48,210 bases of DNA from Microcoleus sp. FACHB-DQ6 (GCA_014695175.1 JACJNV010000066.1:1-48210), one strand, 5' to 3'; positions 34,538 to 44,269 are shown, counted from the first letter of the stretch. A program made the numbers and translations. Notes: generated from the sequence alone by a model not told the origin.

Positions 34538-34601
34538 GATGCCCGGAATTGTAAACAACCGCTAACACTTAAGCTAACAGCAGCTTACAATTCCGGGCAT
34601 C
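34538..34601 (-). terminator. Large stem-loop after cpcA (attenuator)
   Basis: A perfect 17-bp stem, 34538-34554 with 34585-34601, and a 30-nt loop, 9 bp past the cpcA stop. There is no strong T-run after it. Stem-loops in this place are known in cyanobacterial cpc operons and are thought to explain why cpcBA mRNA is more abundant than linker mRNA. Confidence 0.85.
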
Positions 34602-34609
34602 ACGCAAAT

Positions 34610-35098
34610 CTAGCTTAGAGCGTTGATTGCGTAGTCGATGTAGGAATTCGCTTCAGTTGCAGCGTCGCCACTCAGACCGTGGTTGCCTTTGATGTACTTG
34701 AGAGCTTCAACGTACCAGCTAGGAGACAATTCAAATGTCCGGTTGATTTCGTCAACACCTGCAATCAGGTACTCGTCCATCGGACCGGTGCCGCCTGCAA
34801 CTAAGCAGTAGGTTACCATCCGCAGGTAGTAGCCGATGTCGCGAGAGCACTTCGCTTTACCTGTTGGGGTAGAAGCGTAGTTCGGGCCTTGCATTTGTTG
34901 GGTGTACGGGAATTTGTTGTACACAGCTTGAGCTGCACCGTCGATCAAGCGCTGAGAGTTGGCGGTCAACGCTTTGGCTGCTTCCAAACCTGCTGCTGCT
35001 TGGCGGAAACGGCCGAAGGCTACTTGGAGTTCAGTGCTGCTCAGGAAACGGCCTTGAGAATCGGCTGCGGTTACTGCTTCAGTCAAAGGGGTTTTCAT
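34610..35098 (-). CDS. cpcA: C-phycocyanin alpha subunit
   Basis: A 162-residue biliprotein of standard length. The bilin-binding Cys84 lies in [14 protein letters not shown], and the family sequence is typical ([58 protein letters not shown]). It forms the alpha-beta monomer of rod hexamers and passes light energy to the allophycocyanin core. The sequence fits phycocyanin rather than phycoerythrocyanin or phycoerythrin, though only spectra can settle the bilin. AGGGAGA lies upstream of the ATG at 35098. It is 102 bp after cpcB. Confidence 0.98.
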   Translation of the reverse strand: MKTPLTEAVTAADSQGRFLSSTELQVAFGRFRQAAAGLEAAKALTANSQRLIDGAAQAVYNKFPYTQQMQGPNYASTPTGKAKCSRDIGYYLRMVTYCLVAGGTGPMDEYLIAGVDEINRTFELSPSWYVEALKYIKGNHGLSGDAATEANSYIDYAINALS

Positions 35099-35200
35099 TG
35101 TTCTGGTTTCTCCCTAATGTTGTGTTGTTTTTGTACAAAAATGATTGTTTGCAAAAATGCGATGCTCGCTTCTTTACAAGAAAGGTTCGCTTGGCTATTT

Positions 35201-35719
35201 TTAGCCGACTGCATTGGCTGCGCGGTCGAAGTAGCTGCCGATTTCAGACATCAGCGAGCTGCAATCACCACGGGTAACACCGTTGGGGTCGTTAGCGATC
35301 GCGATCGCTGCTTCCTTCATTTTTTGCACGCCGGCTGCAACTGAGCCACCGGGAACTCCCAGAGCTTGGTATGTTTCACGCAGACCGTTCAAGCAGCGGT
35401 CGTCCAAAACGCTGGCGTCGCCTGCAAATGTTGCATAGGTGACGTAGCGCAAGATGATTTCCATATCGCGCAAGCAAGCTGCAGCGCGGCGGTTGGTGTA
35501 CGCATTGCCACCAGGAGCGATCAGTTGCGGCTGTTCGGCGAACAGGGCGCGAGCTGCATTGGCTACGATGCTGGATGCGTTGCCGGTGATGCGGTTTACT
35601 GCGTCAATCCGCTTGTTGGCATCGGAAACCATGCTGCTGAGAGCATCTAGTTGACCCTGAGCTAGAAATTCGCCCCGAGCGTCTGATTGGGAAACCACTT
35701 TTGTAAATGCGTCAAACAT
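35201..35719 (-). CDS. cpcB: C-phycocyanin beta subunit
   Basis: A 172-residue biliprotein. Bilin-binding cysteines are Cys82 ([17 protein letters not shown]) and Cys153 ([23 protein letters not shown]), and Asn72 (APGGNAYTN) is the residue that is N-methylated in the family. It is first in the cpcBACCDEF operon, with AGGAGAG ahead of the ATG at 35719. The strong promoter is expected just upstream; a candidate is listed at 35921-35949. Length and sequence match C-phycocyanin beta. Confidence 0.98.
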   Translation of the reverse strand: MFDAFTKVVSQSDARGEFLAQGQLDALSSMVSDANKRIDAVNRITGNASSIVANAARALFAEQPQLIAPGGNAYTNRRAAACLRDMEIILRYVTYATFAGDASVLDDRCLNGLRETYQALGVPGGSVAAGVQKMKEAAIAIANDPNGVTRGDCSSLMSEIGSYFDRAANAVG

Positions 35720-35920
35720 GAAAGAACTCTCCTATTTGAGTTAATTGAGTTTGGTTGCGGTATAAAACCGTTAAGTTAAATTTGTTCAGGCTACGAGTGC
35801 CTGCAAGGGTTGAAATTTGATGCCAGCTACTCTGCTGGTCCCATCGATCTCTCCCTTTCCGCTACCTGCACTATTGTTACATTGCAACGGAGGTTTAAGA
35901 AACCTTAGAAAATTTTACAC

Positions 35921-35949
35921 CTTTTATGAGATGCGACAAACCTTGTCAA
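35921..35949 (-). promoter_or_regulatory. Candidate sigma70-type promoter of the cpc operon
   Basis: On the minus strand TTGACA (35944-35949) is separated by 17 nt from TAAAAG (35921-35926). This would start transcription about 195 nt before cpcB, giving a long leader as known for cpc operons. It is a sequence match only. Confidence 0.45.
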
Positions 35950-37087
35950 TCAGGGTTTTTGTTAACTTTGGCCTGTCGTTTCAACCCTCTGATAATCTTT
36001 ATACAATGCTCGCCTGCGTTTGTTTATTACAAATTATTACAGAAACTTATCTCTCTAAGAAGGTAAATATTGGGCGGGCAAGTGGGAGCAAATCTCCTTC
36101 CTCGGGTAGATGCGAGATGGCACCAATAAACGCAGAGTTTGCTTCGATCGCCCTGCAGTGGCGGTAGAACCGCCCGGAACCGTCCCGTGGCCCGATCGCC
36201 TTTGTTGGCTTTCTCTGGAAAACCCGAATTGTTAAGAAATATTAAGTAAATTAAAGTTTTCGTAAAACAAGACTGGAGGAATAGGGAAAAAACCAAAAAT
36301 TCTGCCCAATGTCAGGAGGGCTGCAGAATTGGGTGCGGGCAAAATCCAAAAGATTGTGAACCCCCTCGCCACAGCCACAACTTTTGCCGGAAATATCAGC
36401 ATTTAATGACAAAACTCAGCCGTTGAAAGTTGAAAGACCGGGCCCGGTCTTTCATAACGCGGGGATGCTGGCTTTGGGGAGTCATTGGACTTGACCCCAG
36501 AGCAAGCATTTACTGTTTGTCCTGCAGCGGTGGCAAAAAAACTTTCTTCATCTATATATCTATATCTGTATCTATGTTCTGCTTCCCACAGGCTAGTCCC
36601 ACGCAAGCGTGTGGCAAGCTGAGCATTGTGGATGGTGAGAAAACCAACATAGGCGATCGATACCTGTCGCCGCAGCGGCATTTTTCTTTTAACAACGGGA
36701 ATATATGAGTTCGGATACGAGCGTTTTATGACGTTTTTTTTAAGGTAGGTTTTAACCTGCAGCGCACGGTTGCATCCCCGTAATAAAATCACTCTTGCTT
36801 TCAGCTTCTTTTCTGTGTAATAGCCGAAGGAATTGCTAATTTTTAGTAGTAAGGTGGATAGGTGCTATCAGCCGTAGGTATACAAACGGCGCGATCGAGC
36901 CGCCAGACGCAGTGAAGTTAAAAGCTTTTTGCTGCCCCGGCATCGAACGGCCCCAAACCAGTCCCAAGTTAAACAGTTTTTTATTCAGAACTCAAAACTT
37001 AAAACTCTCTCACTGTAATCAGCCAGATGGATCGGCTGTAGCTGTCCGGCCGCAATCACCTTTATCCCCCACGATCGATCGTAATTT
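35950..37087. other. Long non-coding region upstream of cpcB and of the P-type ATPase
   Basis: About 1.1 kb between divergent genes. It carries a perfect 22-bp palindrome (36432-36453) and a 6-bp microsatellite of TATCTA type (36551-36576). The minus-strand frame at 36403-36792 covers the microsatellite and has no family resemblance, so I do not call it. No tRNA or known riboswitch is visible. Confidence 0.65.
36432..36453. repeat. Perfect 22-bp palindrome
   Basis: GAAAGACCGGG followed by its exact complement CCCGGTCTTTC, without a loop. It is in a gene-free region, 713 bp upstream of cpcB and 635 bp upstream of the ATPase gene. It could be an operator or a terminator-like hairpin. Confidence 0.85.
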
Positions 37088-39907
37088 ATGTCTTCAAATT
37101 CTCCCTCTTCTTGGCACACCGTAGCAATTGACCAAACTCTCCAGCAGCTAAGCAGCAACAAAGACGCTGGCTTGAGCAGCAAACAGGTGTCAGAACGCTT
37201 GCAGCAATACGGCCCCAACGAACTCGAAGAAACAGGAGGCCGCAGTCCGTGGTCGATTTTTGTCGATCAGTTCACCAACATCATGTTGTTGATGCTGATG
37301 GGTGTGGCCGTGATTTCGGCTTTTTTGGACATTCGGTCGAATACTTTTCCCAAAGATGCGATCGCCATTTTTGCGATCGTCATACTCAACGGCATTCTAG
37401 GCTATTTCCAAGAGCAAAGTGCTGAAAAAGCCCTCGCAGCCCTCAAAAACCTGGCTTCCCCCCTAGTCAGAGTCGTGCGGGACGGCAAAACTTCGGAAAT
37501 AGCAGCCAAGGAACTCGTACCCGGAGACGTGATGCTGTTGGAGGCTGGGGTAAAAATAGCAGCAGACGCACGCTTGATCGAAACATCAAATCTGCAAGTC
37601 AGAGAATCTGCTTTGACAGGGGAAGCTCTAGCAGTCACCAAGCAAGCAGAGCTAGAACTTCCCGAAGATGCTTCCTTGGGCGATCGACTCAACCTGATTT
37701 TTCAGGGCACAGAAGTTGTTCAGGGACGAGCAAAGGCGATCGTCACCAACACCGGAATGGAAACTGAACTGGGCAAAATTGCCGCCATGCTTCAGTCAGT
37801 AGAAACCGAACCGACTCCCCTGCAACAGCGGATGAGCCAGTTGGGAAATGTTCTAGTCTCCGGTGCCCTAATCTTAGTCGCAATAGTCGTCATCGGCGGC
37901 ATGATTACCTTCCAAAACGGCGGCATCGGGTTCGATACCAGCAGGTTTGAAGAGTTGTTAGAAGTTTCTCTGAGCATGGCTGTGGCTGTGGTTCCCGAAG
38001 GACTCGCAGCAGTCGTGACAGTTACTCTGGCACTCGGAACTAGGCGGATGGTGAAGCGAAACGCCCTGATTCGCAAACTGCCTGCGGTAGAAACTTTGGG
38101 CTCGGTAACTACCATTTGTTCTGACAAAACAGGTACTCTGACTCAAAATAAAATGGTAGTTCAGCTAGTGTCTACGGGCGACTGCACTGTCGCCGTCGCA
38201 GGCGATGGCTATGCCCCGATCGGAGATTTTACCGATCGCCTGACATCGGCCAAAATTAATAATTTAGAGGAATATCCAGAACTCGAATCTTTATTAATTG
38301 CCTGTGCAGTTTGCAACGACGCAGTATTGCAACAAGAAAAGCAAGAATGGCAGATTTTAGGCGACCCCACAGAAGGAGCTCTGCTGTGTGTAGCGGGAAA
38401 AGCAGGCATTTATAAGGAAAAACAGTCTCAATTGCTGCCACGGACGGCAGAATTTCCTTTTTCTTCGGAACGCAAGCGGATGAGCGTGATTTGCGAATTG
38501 CCCGGCCGATCGGGACATTCGGGATTTCCAGCAGAAGCAGGACAGCAGCCGAATTATTTGATGCTGACCAAAGGTTCTCCAGAGTTGACTTTGGAGCGCT
38601 GCAAAGGCATTATAGTCGGCGATCGAGTACAACCTTTAACTCAGGAAATGCGCGCTCGCATCCTCGCCGAAAACAACAACATGGCAAGTGGCGGTTTGCG
38701 AGTCCTCGGTTTTGCGTACAAACTCTGGGAAAACCTGCCGCCCGAAGGTTCTGAGGAAACCAGCGAACAAGAAATGATTTGGCTGGGACTCGTCAGTATG
38801 CTGGACGCCCCGCGCCCGGAAGTGCGCGAAGCAGTGGTGAAGTGCCGCAATGCAGGCATTCGGGTGGTGATGATTACAGGAGACCACCAATTGACTGCAA
38901 AGGCCATCGCCTACGATTTAGGTATTGCTAAAGAGGGCGATCGAGTTCTCACCGGTCAAGAATTAGAAAAGCTCAGCCAAGAAGAACTCAAACAGCAAGT
39001 CGAACAGGTTAGCGTTTACGCCCGCGTTTCCCCGGAACACAAATTGCGAATAGTCCAAGCTTTGCAAAGTTGGGGCAAATTTGTCGCGATGACCGGCGAC
39101 GGCGTTAACGACGCCCCCGCCTTGAAACAAGCCGATATCGGCATCGCAATGGGGATTACCGGCACCGATGTCAGCAAAGAAGCTAGCGATATGGTGCTCC
39201 TCGACGACAACTTCGCAACTATTGTCGCCGCCGCTGAAGAAGGGCGAGTGGTTTATAGCAATATTCGCCGCTTTATTAAGTACATTTTGGGCAGCAACAT
39301 TGGCGAAGTTTTGACAATTGCGGCCGCACCTTTAATGGGTTTGGGAGGAGTGCCGCTGACCCCGCTGCAAATTTTGTGGATGAACTTAGTAACAGACGGC
39401 GTTCCCGCTTTGGCCTTGGCCGTGGAACCGGGGGAACCGAACGTGATGAAAAGGCCTCCTTTCAGTCCGCGAGAAAGTATTTTTGCGCGGGGTTTGGGTT
39501 CTTACATGATTCGGGTCGGGATTATTTTTGCAATTTTGACGATCGCGATGATGTCCTGGGCTTACGGATATACTCACTCTCCCGGACATGGAGATCCAGA
39601 TGCTTGGAAAACAATGGTGTTTACAACTCTTTGTTTGGCGCAAATGGGTCACGCGATCGCAATTCGGTCTAACACTCAGCTAACTATTGAGTTAAATCCC
39701 TTCACTAATGTTTTTGTGTGGGGGGCTGTAATTGTGACTACTATTCTGCAATTGATGCTGATTTACGTTCCGCCGCTGAGAGCCTTTTTCGGCACTCATT
39801 ATTTAACGGGGTTTGAGTTGCTGGTTTGCTTCGGTTTCAGCGCTCTGATGTTTGTCTGGATAGAAATGGAAAAACTGTTCTTGCGCTTTTACAAATCTAG
39901 AAAATAG
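37088..39907 (+). CDS. P-type Ca2+-transporting ATPase (type IIA, PacL-like)
   Basis: A 939-residue P-type ATPase of normal type II length. The N-terminal cation_ATPase_N domain has [20 protein letters not shown]. The actuator motif is TGE ([10 protein letters not shown]). PEGL follows in helix M4 ([10 protein letters not shown]), characteristic of Ca2+ pumps. The phosphorylation site is DKTGT with Asp346, and the hinge is [21 protein letters not shown]. Helices M5-M10 fill the last third. Ca2+ export is the best guess; Na+/K+ type II pumps share the motifs. The ATG is at 37088. It is alone on the plus strand, with repeats on both sides. Confidence 0.93.
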   Translation: MSSNSPSSWHTVAIDQTLQQLSSNKDAGLSSKQVSERLQQYGPNELEETGGRSPWSIFVDQFTNIMLLMLMGVAVISAFLDIRSNTFPKDAIAIFAIVILNGILGYFQEQSAEKALAALKNLASPLVRVVRDGKTSEIAAKELVPGDVMLLEAGVKIAADARLIETSNLQVRESALTGEALAVTKQAELELPEDASLGDRLNLIFQGTEVVQGRAKAIVTNTGMETELGKIAAMLQSVETEPTPLQQRMSQLGNVLVSGALILVAIVVIGGMITFQNGGIGFDTSRFEELLEVSLSMAVAVVPEGLAAVVTVTLALGTRRMVKRNALIRKLPAVETLGSVTTICSDKTGTLTQNKMVVQLVSTGDCTVAVAGDGYAPIGDFTDRLTSAKINNLEEYPELESLLIACAVCNDAVLQQEKQEWQILGDPTEGALLCVAGKAGIYKEKQSQLLPRTAEFPFSSERKRMSVICELPGRSGHSGFPAEAGQQPNYLMLTKGSPELTLERCKGIIVGDRVQPLTQEMRARILAENNNMASGGLRVLGFAYKLWENLPPEGSEETSEQEMIWLGLVSMLDAPRPEVREAVVKCRNAGIRVVMITGDHQLTAKAIAYDLGIAKEGDRVLTGQELEKLSQEELKQQVEQVSVYARVSPEHKLRIVQALQSWGKFVAMTGDGVNDAPALKQADIGIAMGITGTDVSKEASDMVLLDDNFATIVAAAEEGRVVYSNIRRFIKYILGSNIGEVLTIAAAPLMGLGGVPLTPLQILWMNLVTDGVPALALAVEPGEPNVMKRPPFSPRESIFARGLGSYMIRVGIIFAILTIAMMSWAYGYTHSPGHGDPDAWKTMVFTTLCLAQMGHAIAIRSNTQLTIELNPFTNVFVWGAVIVTTILQLMLIYVPPLRAFFGTHYLTGFELLVCFGFSALMFVWIEMEKLFLRFYKSRK

Positions 39908-40206
39908 TGTTAACGGCTGACGCAGACTGAGCGATGTTTCATTATTAGCTATATCCCTCGCATTTGGCACTATCCTCGCACATCCGCCAGGGGTTTCAAC
40001 CCCTGGAGCACTGCCAAAGTCATCGCTATGAAGACTAAAGAGATTGTGTCACAATAAAACATTTATTACTTCGTTATAATGTCATTGCGAGGGCAACGAG
40101 CGGCGAAAATCGCAATCGTAAAAGCGCTCGGTTGACAACCTGTAAGGTGCGCCCAGTCGTGCACCCTACGATGGCTGTATTACCAATTACCAATTACTAA
40201 TATATT
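39908..40206. other. Intergenic region with hairpins and a heptamer leader of recF
   Basis: It contains a hairpin CCAGGGG-TTTCAA-CCCCTGG at about 39988-40007. A GTAAGGTGC/GCACCCTAC inverted repeat lies at 40142-40170, with TTACCAA heptamers (40177-40200) next to the recF start. Confidence 0.75.
40142..40170. repeat. GTAAGGTGC...GCACCCTAC inverted repeat
   Basis: The arms GTAAGGTGC and GCACCCTAC flank a short centre. It is a member of the TAGGGTGC palindrome family (22724, 27619, 33541). Confidence 0.8.
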
Positions 40207-41460
40207 ATGTATTTAAAAACGCTGCACCTACGGCAGTTTCGGAACTACTTCGATCAAAAGGTAGCGTTTGACGCTCCCAAAACCATTTTAGTAGGAAATA
40301 ACGCTCAAGGAAAATCTAACTTGTTAGAAGCGGTAGAGTTGCTTTCTACATTAAAAAGCCACCGGGTAGGGCGCGATCGCGATTTAATACTCGACTCAAA
40401 GCCGATCGGGCAAATTGATGCTACACTCGAACGTCAAACCGGAGCGATCGACTTAGCTTTAACTCTGCGCTCTGGCGCGCGCCGGATATGCAAGCTCAAC
40501 GGTGAACCGCTGCGCCGCCATTTAGACTTTTTGAGCGTCTTAAATGTAGTGCAATTTTCTTGTTTGGATTTGGACTTAGTGCGCGGTGGGCCGGAAGGAA
40601 GGCGCAATTGGATCGATCGCCTAGTCATCCAGTTAGAACCGATTTACGCTCACATTTTGCAGCAGTACAACCAAATTTTGCGCCAGAGAAACGCTCTGTT
40701 GAAACGTTCTAAAGAAATCAGGAAAGCGGAATTTTCCGACAGTTTTGACAAGATGCGATTTATTGCACCCGAAAGTCCGGAACCGGAAAATACAGAAGAC
40801 TTACCCATCCCCAATTCCCAATTCCCAATTCCTAACTCCCAATCCCCCATTCCCAGTTCGGAATTAGCTTTGTGGGACGCGCAGTTGGCGACAGCGGGCG
40901 CTCGCGTTATCCGCAGGCGCGATCGAATTTTGGAGCGTTTGATGCCTTTAGCTCGAAATTGGCACCGTTCAATTAGCGGTTCAGCAGAAGTTTTAGATGT
41001 GAAATACGATGCTAATATTGAAGTAGGCGCGGAATTAATCGCTAAAGATAATCTCGAAGGAGTGCGACAAGCATTTTTAGAGAAAATTCAAAAAAGGGCG
41101 ATCGCAGAACAGTTTCAAGGAACCACTTTAGTCGGCCCCCACCGCGACGACATTACATTTACCATTAACAATACCCCAGCTCGTCAATACGCATCCCAAG
41201 GTCAGCAGCGAACTCTGGTATTAGCATTAAAATTAGCCGAACTGCAGCTTATTGAAGAAGTCGTCGGCGAAGCGCCTTTACTGTTGCTCGACGACGTACT
41301 TGCAGAACTCGATCTGAGCCGCCAAAATCAACTTTTAGAAACAATTCAAGAACGATTTCAAACTCTGATTACTACAACTCACCTAGGAGCTTTTGATGCT
41401 CAGTGGCTGCGACAAACCCAAATTCTCTCCGTCGTTGCTGGACAAATTAATCGAATTTAG
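40207..41460 (+). CDS. recF: DNA replication and repair protein RecF
   Basis: A 417-residue SMC-like ATPase that loads RecA at ssDNA gaps. Walker A is GNNAQGKSN (30-38), the signature region is ASQGQQRTLVLALKLAE, and Walker B is LLLLDDVLAELD. An inserted low-complexity stretch at about 197-218 (repeated PIPNSQ heptads) is coded by eight 7-bp units (40804-40859); without it the length would be near 390. The insertion stays in frame and the downstream part is intact. The start is ATG 40207 directly after a TTACCAA heptamer leader. The stop codon overlaps a GATTTTA array. Confidence 0.95.
   Translation: MYLKTLHLRQFRNYFDQKVAFDAPKTILVGNNAQGKSNLLEAVELLSTLKSHRVGRDRDLILDSKPIGQIDATLERQTGAIDLALTLRSGARRICKLNGEPLRRHLDFLSVLNVVQFSCLDLDLVRGGPEGRRNWIDRLVIQLEPIYAHILQQYNQILRQRNALLKRSKEIRKAEFSDSFDKMRFIAPESPEPENTEDLPIPNSQFPIPNSQSPIPSSELALWDAQLATAGARVIRRRDRILERLMPLARNWHRSISGSAEVLDVKYDANIEVGAELIAKDNLEGVRQAFLEKIQKRAIAEQFQGTTLVGPHRDDITFTINNTPARQYASQGQQRTLVLALKLAELQLIEEVVGEAPLLLLDDVLAELDLSRQNQLLETIQERFQTLITTTHLGAFDAQWLRQTQILSVVAGQINRI
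40804..40859 (+). repeat. Heptamer repeat within recF
   Basis: Eight 7-bp units (CCAATTC three times exactly, others such as CTAACTC, CCAATCC, CCCATTC and CCAGTTC). Three units make 21 bp, so the peptide repeats as seven residues (PIPNSQF, PIPNSQS). It matches the CCAATTA/ATTCCCA tract before tatC. Confidence 0.92.
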
Positions 41461-41484
41461 ATTTTAGATTTTAGATTTTAGATT
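41460..41484 (+). repeat. GATTTTA array at the recF stop
   Basis: Three and a half GATTTTA units begin with the last base of the TAG stop codon of recF. Confidence 0.9.
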
Positions 41485-41607
41485 GACAAATTTTCTGTTT
41501 CATGGTATTAATGCAAAAATTTTGAAAAATTGGCATTATTACCTCAATTCGAGATAGGATAAAGGTTAATTTTGATTACTGCTTTCGCTTCCATTTTTCT
41601 AACCCTT

Positions 41608-42006
41608 ATGAAGCATTACATTTCCCGTCTGTTAGCCCTGGTATTAGTTGTTGTCATCGGCGTAGCGGGCTGTACCAATGTTCCGGCCACTCTGAGTGGA
41701 GATTATGGCCAAGACACATTGGCATTAGTGAAGAGCTTGAGAACAGCGCTCACTTTGCCAGAGGGCGCGCCGGAAAAAGCGGCCGCTCAGGCCAAGGCTC
41801 GCACAAGTATCAACGATTTTTTTGCTGCATACCGCCGCGATCCCGCTCTTACCAAGCTGGCCTCTTTCACGACAATGCGGACGGCATTAAACTCTTTGGC
41901 AGGACATTACAGTTCCTATCCAAACCGTCCCGTTCCTGAAAAATTGAAAAAGCGTCTTGAGTCAGAATTTCAGCAGATTGAAGCTGCTCTTAACAGAGGA
42001 GCTTAA
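41608..42006 (+). CDS. psb27: Photosystem II assembly lipoprotein Psb27
   Basis: A 132-residue precursor from the ATG at 41608; the frame is open further upstream through a TTG, but the lipoprotein signal fits this start. The lipobox is VAGC (Cys22). The mature four-helix protein has YGQDTLALVKSLRTAL, ARTSINDFFAAYRRDP, SFTTMRTALNSLAGHYSSYPNRPVPEKLKKRL. Psb27 binds CP43 during assembly and repair of photosystem II before the Mn cluster forms. An intrinsic terminator follows at 42103-42130. It is next to recF only by position. Confidence 0.95.
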   Translation: MKHYISRLLALVLVVVIGVAGCTNVPATLSGDYGQDTLALVKSLRTALTLPEGAPEKAAAQAKARTSINDFFAAYRRDPALTKLASFTTMRTALNSLAGHYSSYPNRPVPEKLKKRLESEFQQIEAALNRGA

Positions 42007-42102
42007 TCTCAAAATTTAGGATTAAGGATAAATTTTAACAATTCATCTTCATCCTTGATATTTGAGTGTTAACAATTTTTAGTAGAAATATCAACTGCTT
42101 TT

Positions 42103-42130
42103 AGCGCCCACTGTACCCAGGCGCTTTTTT
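42103..42130 (+). terminator. Intrinsic terminator after psb27
   Basis: AGCGCC/GGCGCT stem (42103-42108 with 42120-42125) and an 11-nt loop, followed directly by TTTTTT. It is about 97 bp past the stop. Confidence 0.85.
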
Positions 42131-42479
42131 ATGCAGCATTTAGGGAAAAAATACTGAAAAATCGAACTGGATATGATATCAAATCCGGGCTTTTTACCCC
42201 CTTTATTTTTGAGTCCGCGAAGGCGACTGCCTGCGCGCCAACACTTAGGCAGAGGAAAGTTTGTATAACATAGCAGCGGTTTAATCGCCGAGTCTTATCT
42301 TACCCGATCGCCCTTATTGAATTTAAATAGCCTCCAGATAGAATTTGCATTGTGCGATCGACTTGTGCCATAACTAAGTCAACCGAAAAAAGTAGAAAAT
42401 TTGTAGCTGCTTGTTGAGCGCGATCGCATTTTTGCGATCGCCACCCAATTTAAACCAGAAAACCCCATTCCATTCTCCC
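42131..42479. other. Intergenic region before the GHL10-like gene
   Basis: No gene or clear repeat. The hydrolase reading frame continues upstream to 42411, but the family N-terminus and signal peptide begin at 42480. Confidence 0.5.
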
Positions 42480-44123
42480 ATGAAAATTGCACCAACTCGC
42501 ATCGCGAATTTTCAACACCAGCGACGCTTTTTAAGTGCGGTAACTGCTGTTTTAACCAGTAGCTTCATCAGCCAGCTTGTTTGGCCGTTTATCGGAAATC
42601 AACCAGCTTTTGCCCAAACATCAGCCTACTGCCAATTATCCCAAGAACAGGTCAATCAAAAAGAAGACTTGCGCCGCGCCGCGCTCTCGGGAAAACGGGA
42701 ATCTCAGCAAGCATATTTTGCTGTTTTGAACAAACACGCGCGGGAAATAGCAGAATGCCGCCAAAAAACTTGGCCGGAAACCCAAGCAGTTTGGCTGCGT
42801 TTGTATCCCTGCGATGTCAGACCCGGAGAACTCGATCGAGTATTAGACAAAGTTGTGAATAAAGGCTACAACCAAGTCTATGTTGAAGTGTTTTACGATG
42901 GTCAAGTGCTGCTACCAGTCGCAGACAATCCTACGGCTTGGCCTTCTGTTTTGAGAAATCGCGGTTACGAGAAATACGATTTGTTAGAAAAGGCGATCGC
43001 CAAAGGCAAACAGCGAGGTTTAAAAGTATACGCCTGGTTGTTTACCATGAACTTTGGGTATACCTATGCTCAGCGTCCCGACAGACAGCAAACCCTCGCT
43101 ATCAACGGTAAAAATCAGACAAGTTTAACAGTAAGTGAAGGCGCAGCAATTAACGAGGACTTCGGAGAAGTTCCGGGGAATCAAGCCTTTATCGACCCGT
43201 ACAACCCACAAGCACGGCAAGACTATACTTTGTTAGTAAATCAAATAGTCAAGCGCAAGCCACAAGGAATGTTATTCGACTACATTCGCTATCTACGGGG
43301 CATCGGACCCGCTTCAGTTGCTACCAAAGTTCAAGACTTGTGGATTTACGGCCCAGCATCGCAGCAAGTTCTTTTGCAGCGGGCTAACAATCAGCAAGGG
43401 CGAGATTTAATTCAGCGATATTTGACTAAGGGATTTATCAATCCTAATGACGTTCAAGCAGTAGTCAAACAGTATCCAACTGAGCGAGAACCTCTTTGGC
43501 AGGGGCGAATTCCGCAGGCGATGTCAGTAGCAACTCCACCTTCAAGAAGAGAGAATGCCGCATCAAGATCGGCCTCAACAACTCCCGCCGCTAACAAGCC
43601 AAACGCTGCCACTCCCGCATCAAAACCGACACCGCCGCTTCCCGATACTGGCGTTCTGCAAAAAGACCTCTGGAAACTGAGCGTTGCTCACGCAGTCCAA
43701 GGGATTTTAGATTTTTTTGGAATAGCTATTCAACCAGCTCAAAGGATAGGAATTCCTGTAGGAGCGGTGTTTTTTCCCACTGCAAATCAAGCGATAAATC
43801 AAGGGGGATATGATTCGAGATTGCAGCCTTGGGACAGCTTTCCGGCTGCTGTGGAATTCCACGCCATGTCTTACGGAAATTGCGGCGATGTAAGCTGCAT
43901 TGTGCCACAGGTGCAGCGAACAGTGAGTTTAGCGCCTGCGGGAGCAAAAATTATTCCTGCCATTGCTGGAGATTGGGGAAAACCTCTGAGAAATCGGCCG
44001 TCTTTGGAGATTCAAATGCGGGCAATTCGCTCGGCGACGCCGCAAATTAATGCGGTAAGTCATTTTGCTTTTGGGTGGCAAGAACCGGAGGATGAAAGGG
44101 CACGGCAAACTTGCCGATTCTAG
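42480..44123 (+). CDS. Secreted GHL10-like (family 10-like glycosyl hydrolase) protein
   Basis: A 547-residue protein from the ATG at 42480; the frame also has a start at 42411. The signal peptide (RRFLSAVTAVLTSSFISQLVWPF, cut after AFA) directs it to the periplasm. The core resembles the GHL10/DUF4015-type TIM-barrel (VWLRLYPCDVRPGELDRVLDKVVNKGYNQVYVEVFYDGQVL; GLKVYAWLFTMNFGYTYAQRP; DPYNPQARQDYTLLVNQIV; GMLFDYIRYLRG), a family linked to cell-wall or polysaccharide work. A Ser/Pro/Ala-rich linker at about 365-405 separates a second half (GIPVGAVFFPTANQAI, SYGNCGDVSC, HFAFGWQEPEDE). The substrate is unknown. The polysaccharide deacetylase gene follows 265 bp later. Confidence 0.82.
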   Translation: MKIAPTRIANFQHQRRFLSAVTAVLTSSFISQLVWPFIGNQPAFAQTSAYCQLSQEQVNQKEDLRRAALSGKRESQQAYFAVLNKHAREIAECRQKTWPETQAVWLRLYPCDVRPGELDRVLDKVVNKGYNQVYVEVFYDGQVLLPVADNPTAWPSVLRNRGYEKYDLLEKAIAKGKQRGLKVYAWLFTMNFGYTYAQRPDRQQTLAINGKNQTSLTVSEGAAINEDFGEVPGNQAFIDPYNPQARQDYTLLVNQIVKRKPQGMLFDYIRYLRGIGPASVATKVQDLWIYGPASQQVLLQRANNQQGRDLIQRYLTKGFINPNDVQAVVKQYPTEREPLWQGRIPQAMSVATPPSRRENAASRSASTTPAANKPNAATPASKPTPPLPDTGVLQKDLWKLSVAHAVQGILDFFGIAIQPAQRIGIPVGAVFFPTANQAINQGGYDSRLQPWDSFPAAVEFHAMSYGNCGDVSCIVPQVQRTVSLAPAGAKIIPAIAGDWGKPLRNRPSLEIQMRAIRSATPQINAVSHFAFGWQEPEDERARQTCRF

Positions 44124-44204
44124 ATACATTCCGGAACGGACAGGGCGCGATCACCTGGTTTTATGGTCGCGGAAAGAGCCTGAAAGCGTATATTTTTGAT
44201 CGAT

Positions 44205-44269
44205 AAACCGGGTTTTTCTATCGGAATCAGCGGCGAACCACGATTGATTTGCCTAAAAAAACCCGGTTT
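44205..44269. repeat. Inverted repeat AAACCGGGTTTTT ... AAAAACCCGGTTT
   Basis: A perfect 13-bp stem (44205-44217 with 44257-44269) and a 39-nt loop, after the GHL10-like gene. The ACCGGGTTTCTGC motif returns once at 47388. Confidence 0.85.

Noticed and set aside
35817..36296. Frames in the cpc upstream region on both strands
   Set aside because: They overlap each other and the candidate promoter, and show no family or codon evidence.
36403..36792. 129-codon minus-strand frame with RYRYRY
   Set aside because: Covers a TATCTA microsatellite and the perfect palindrome; no ribosome site or homologous motif recognised.
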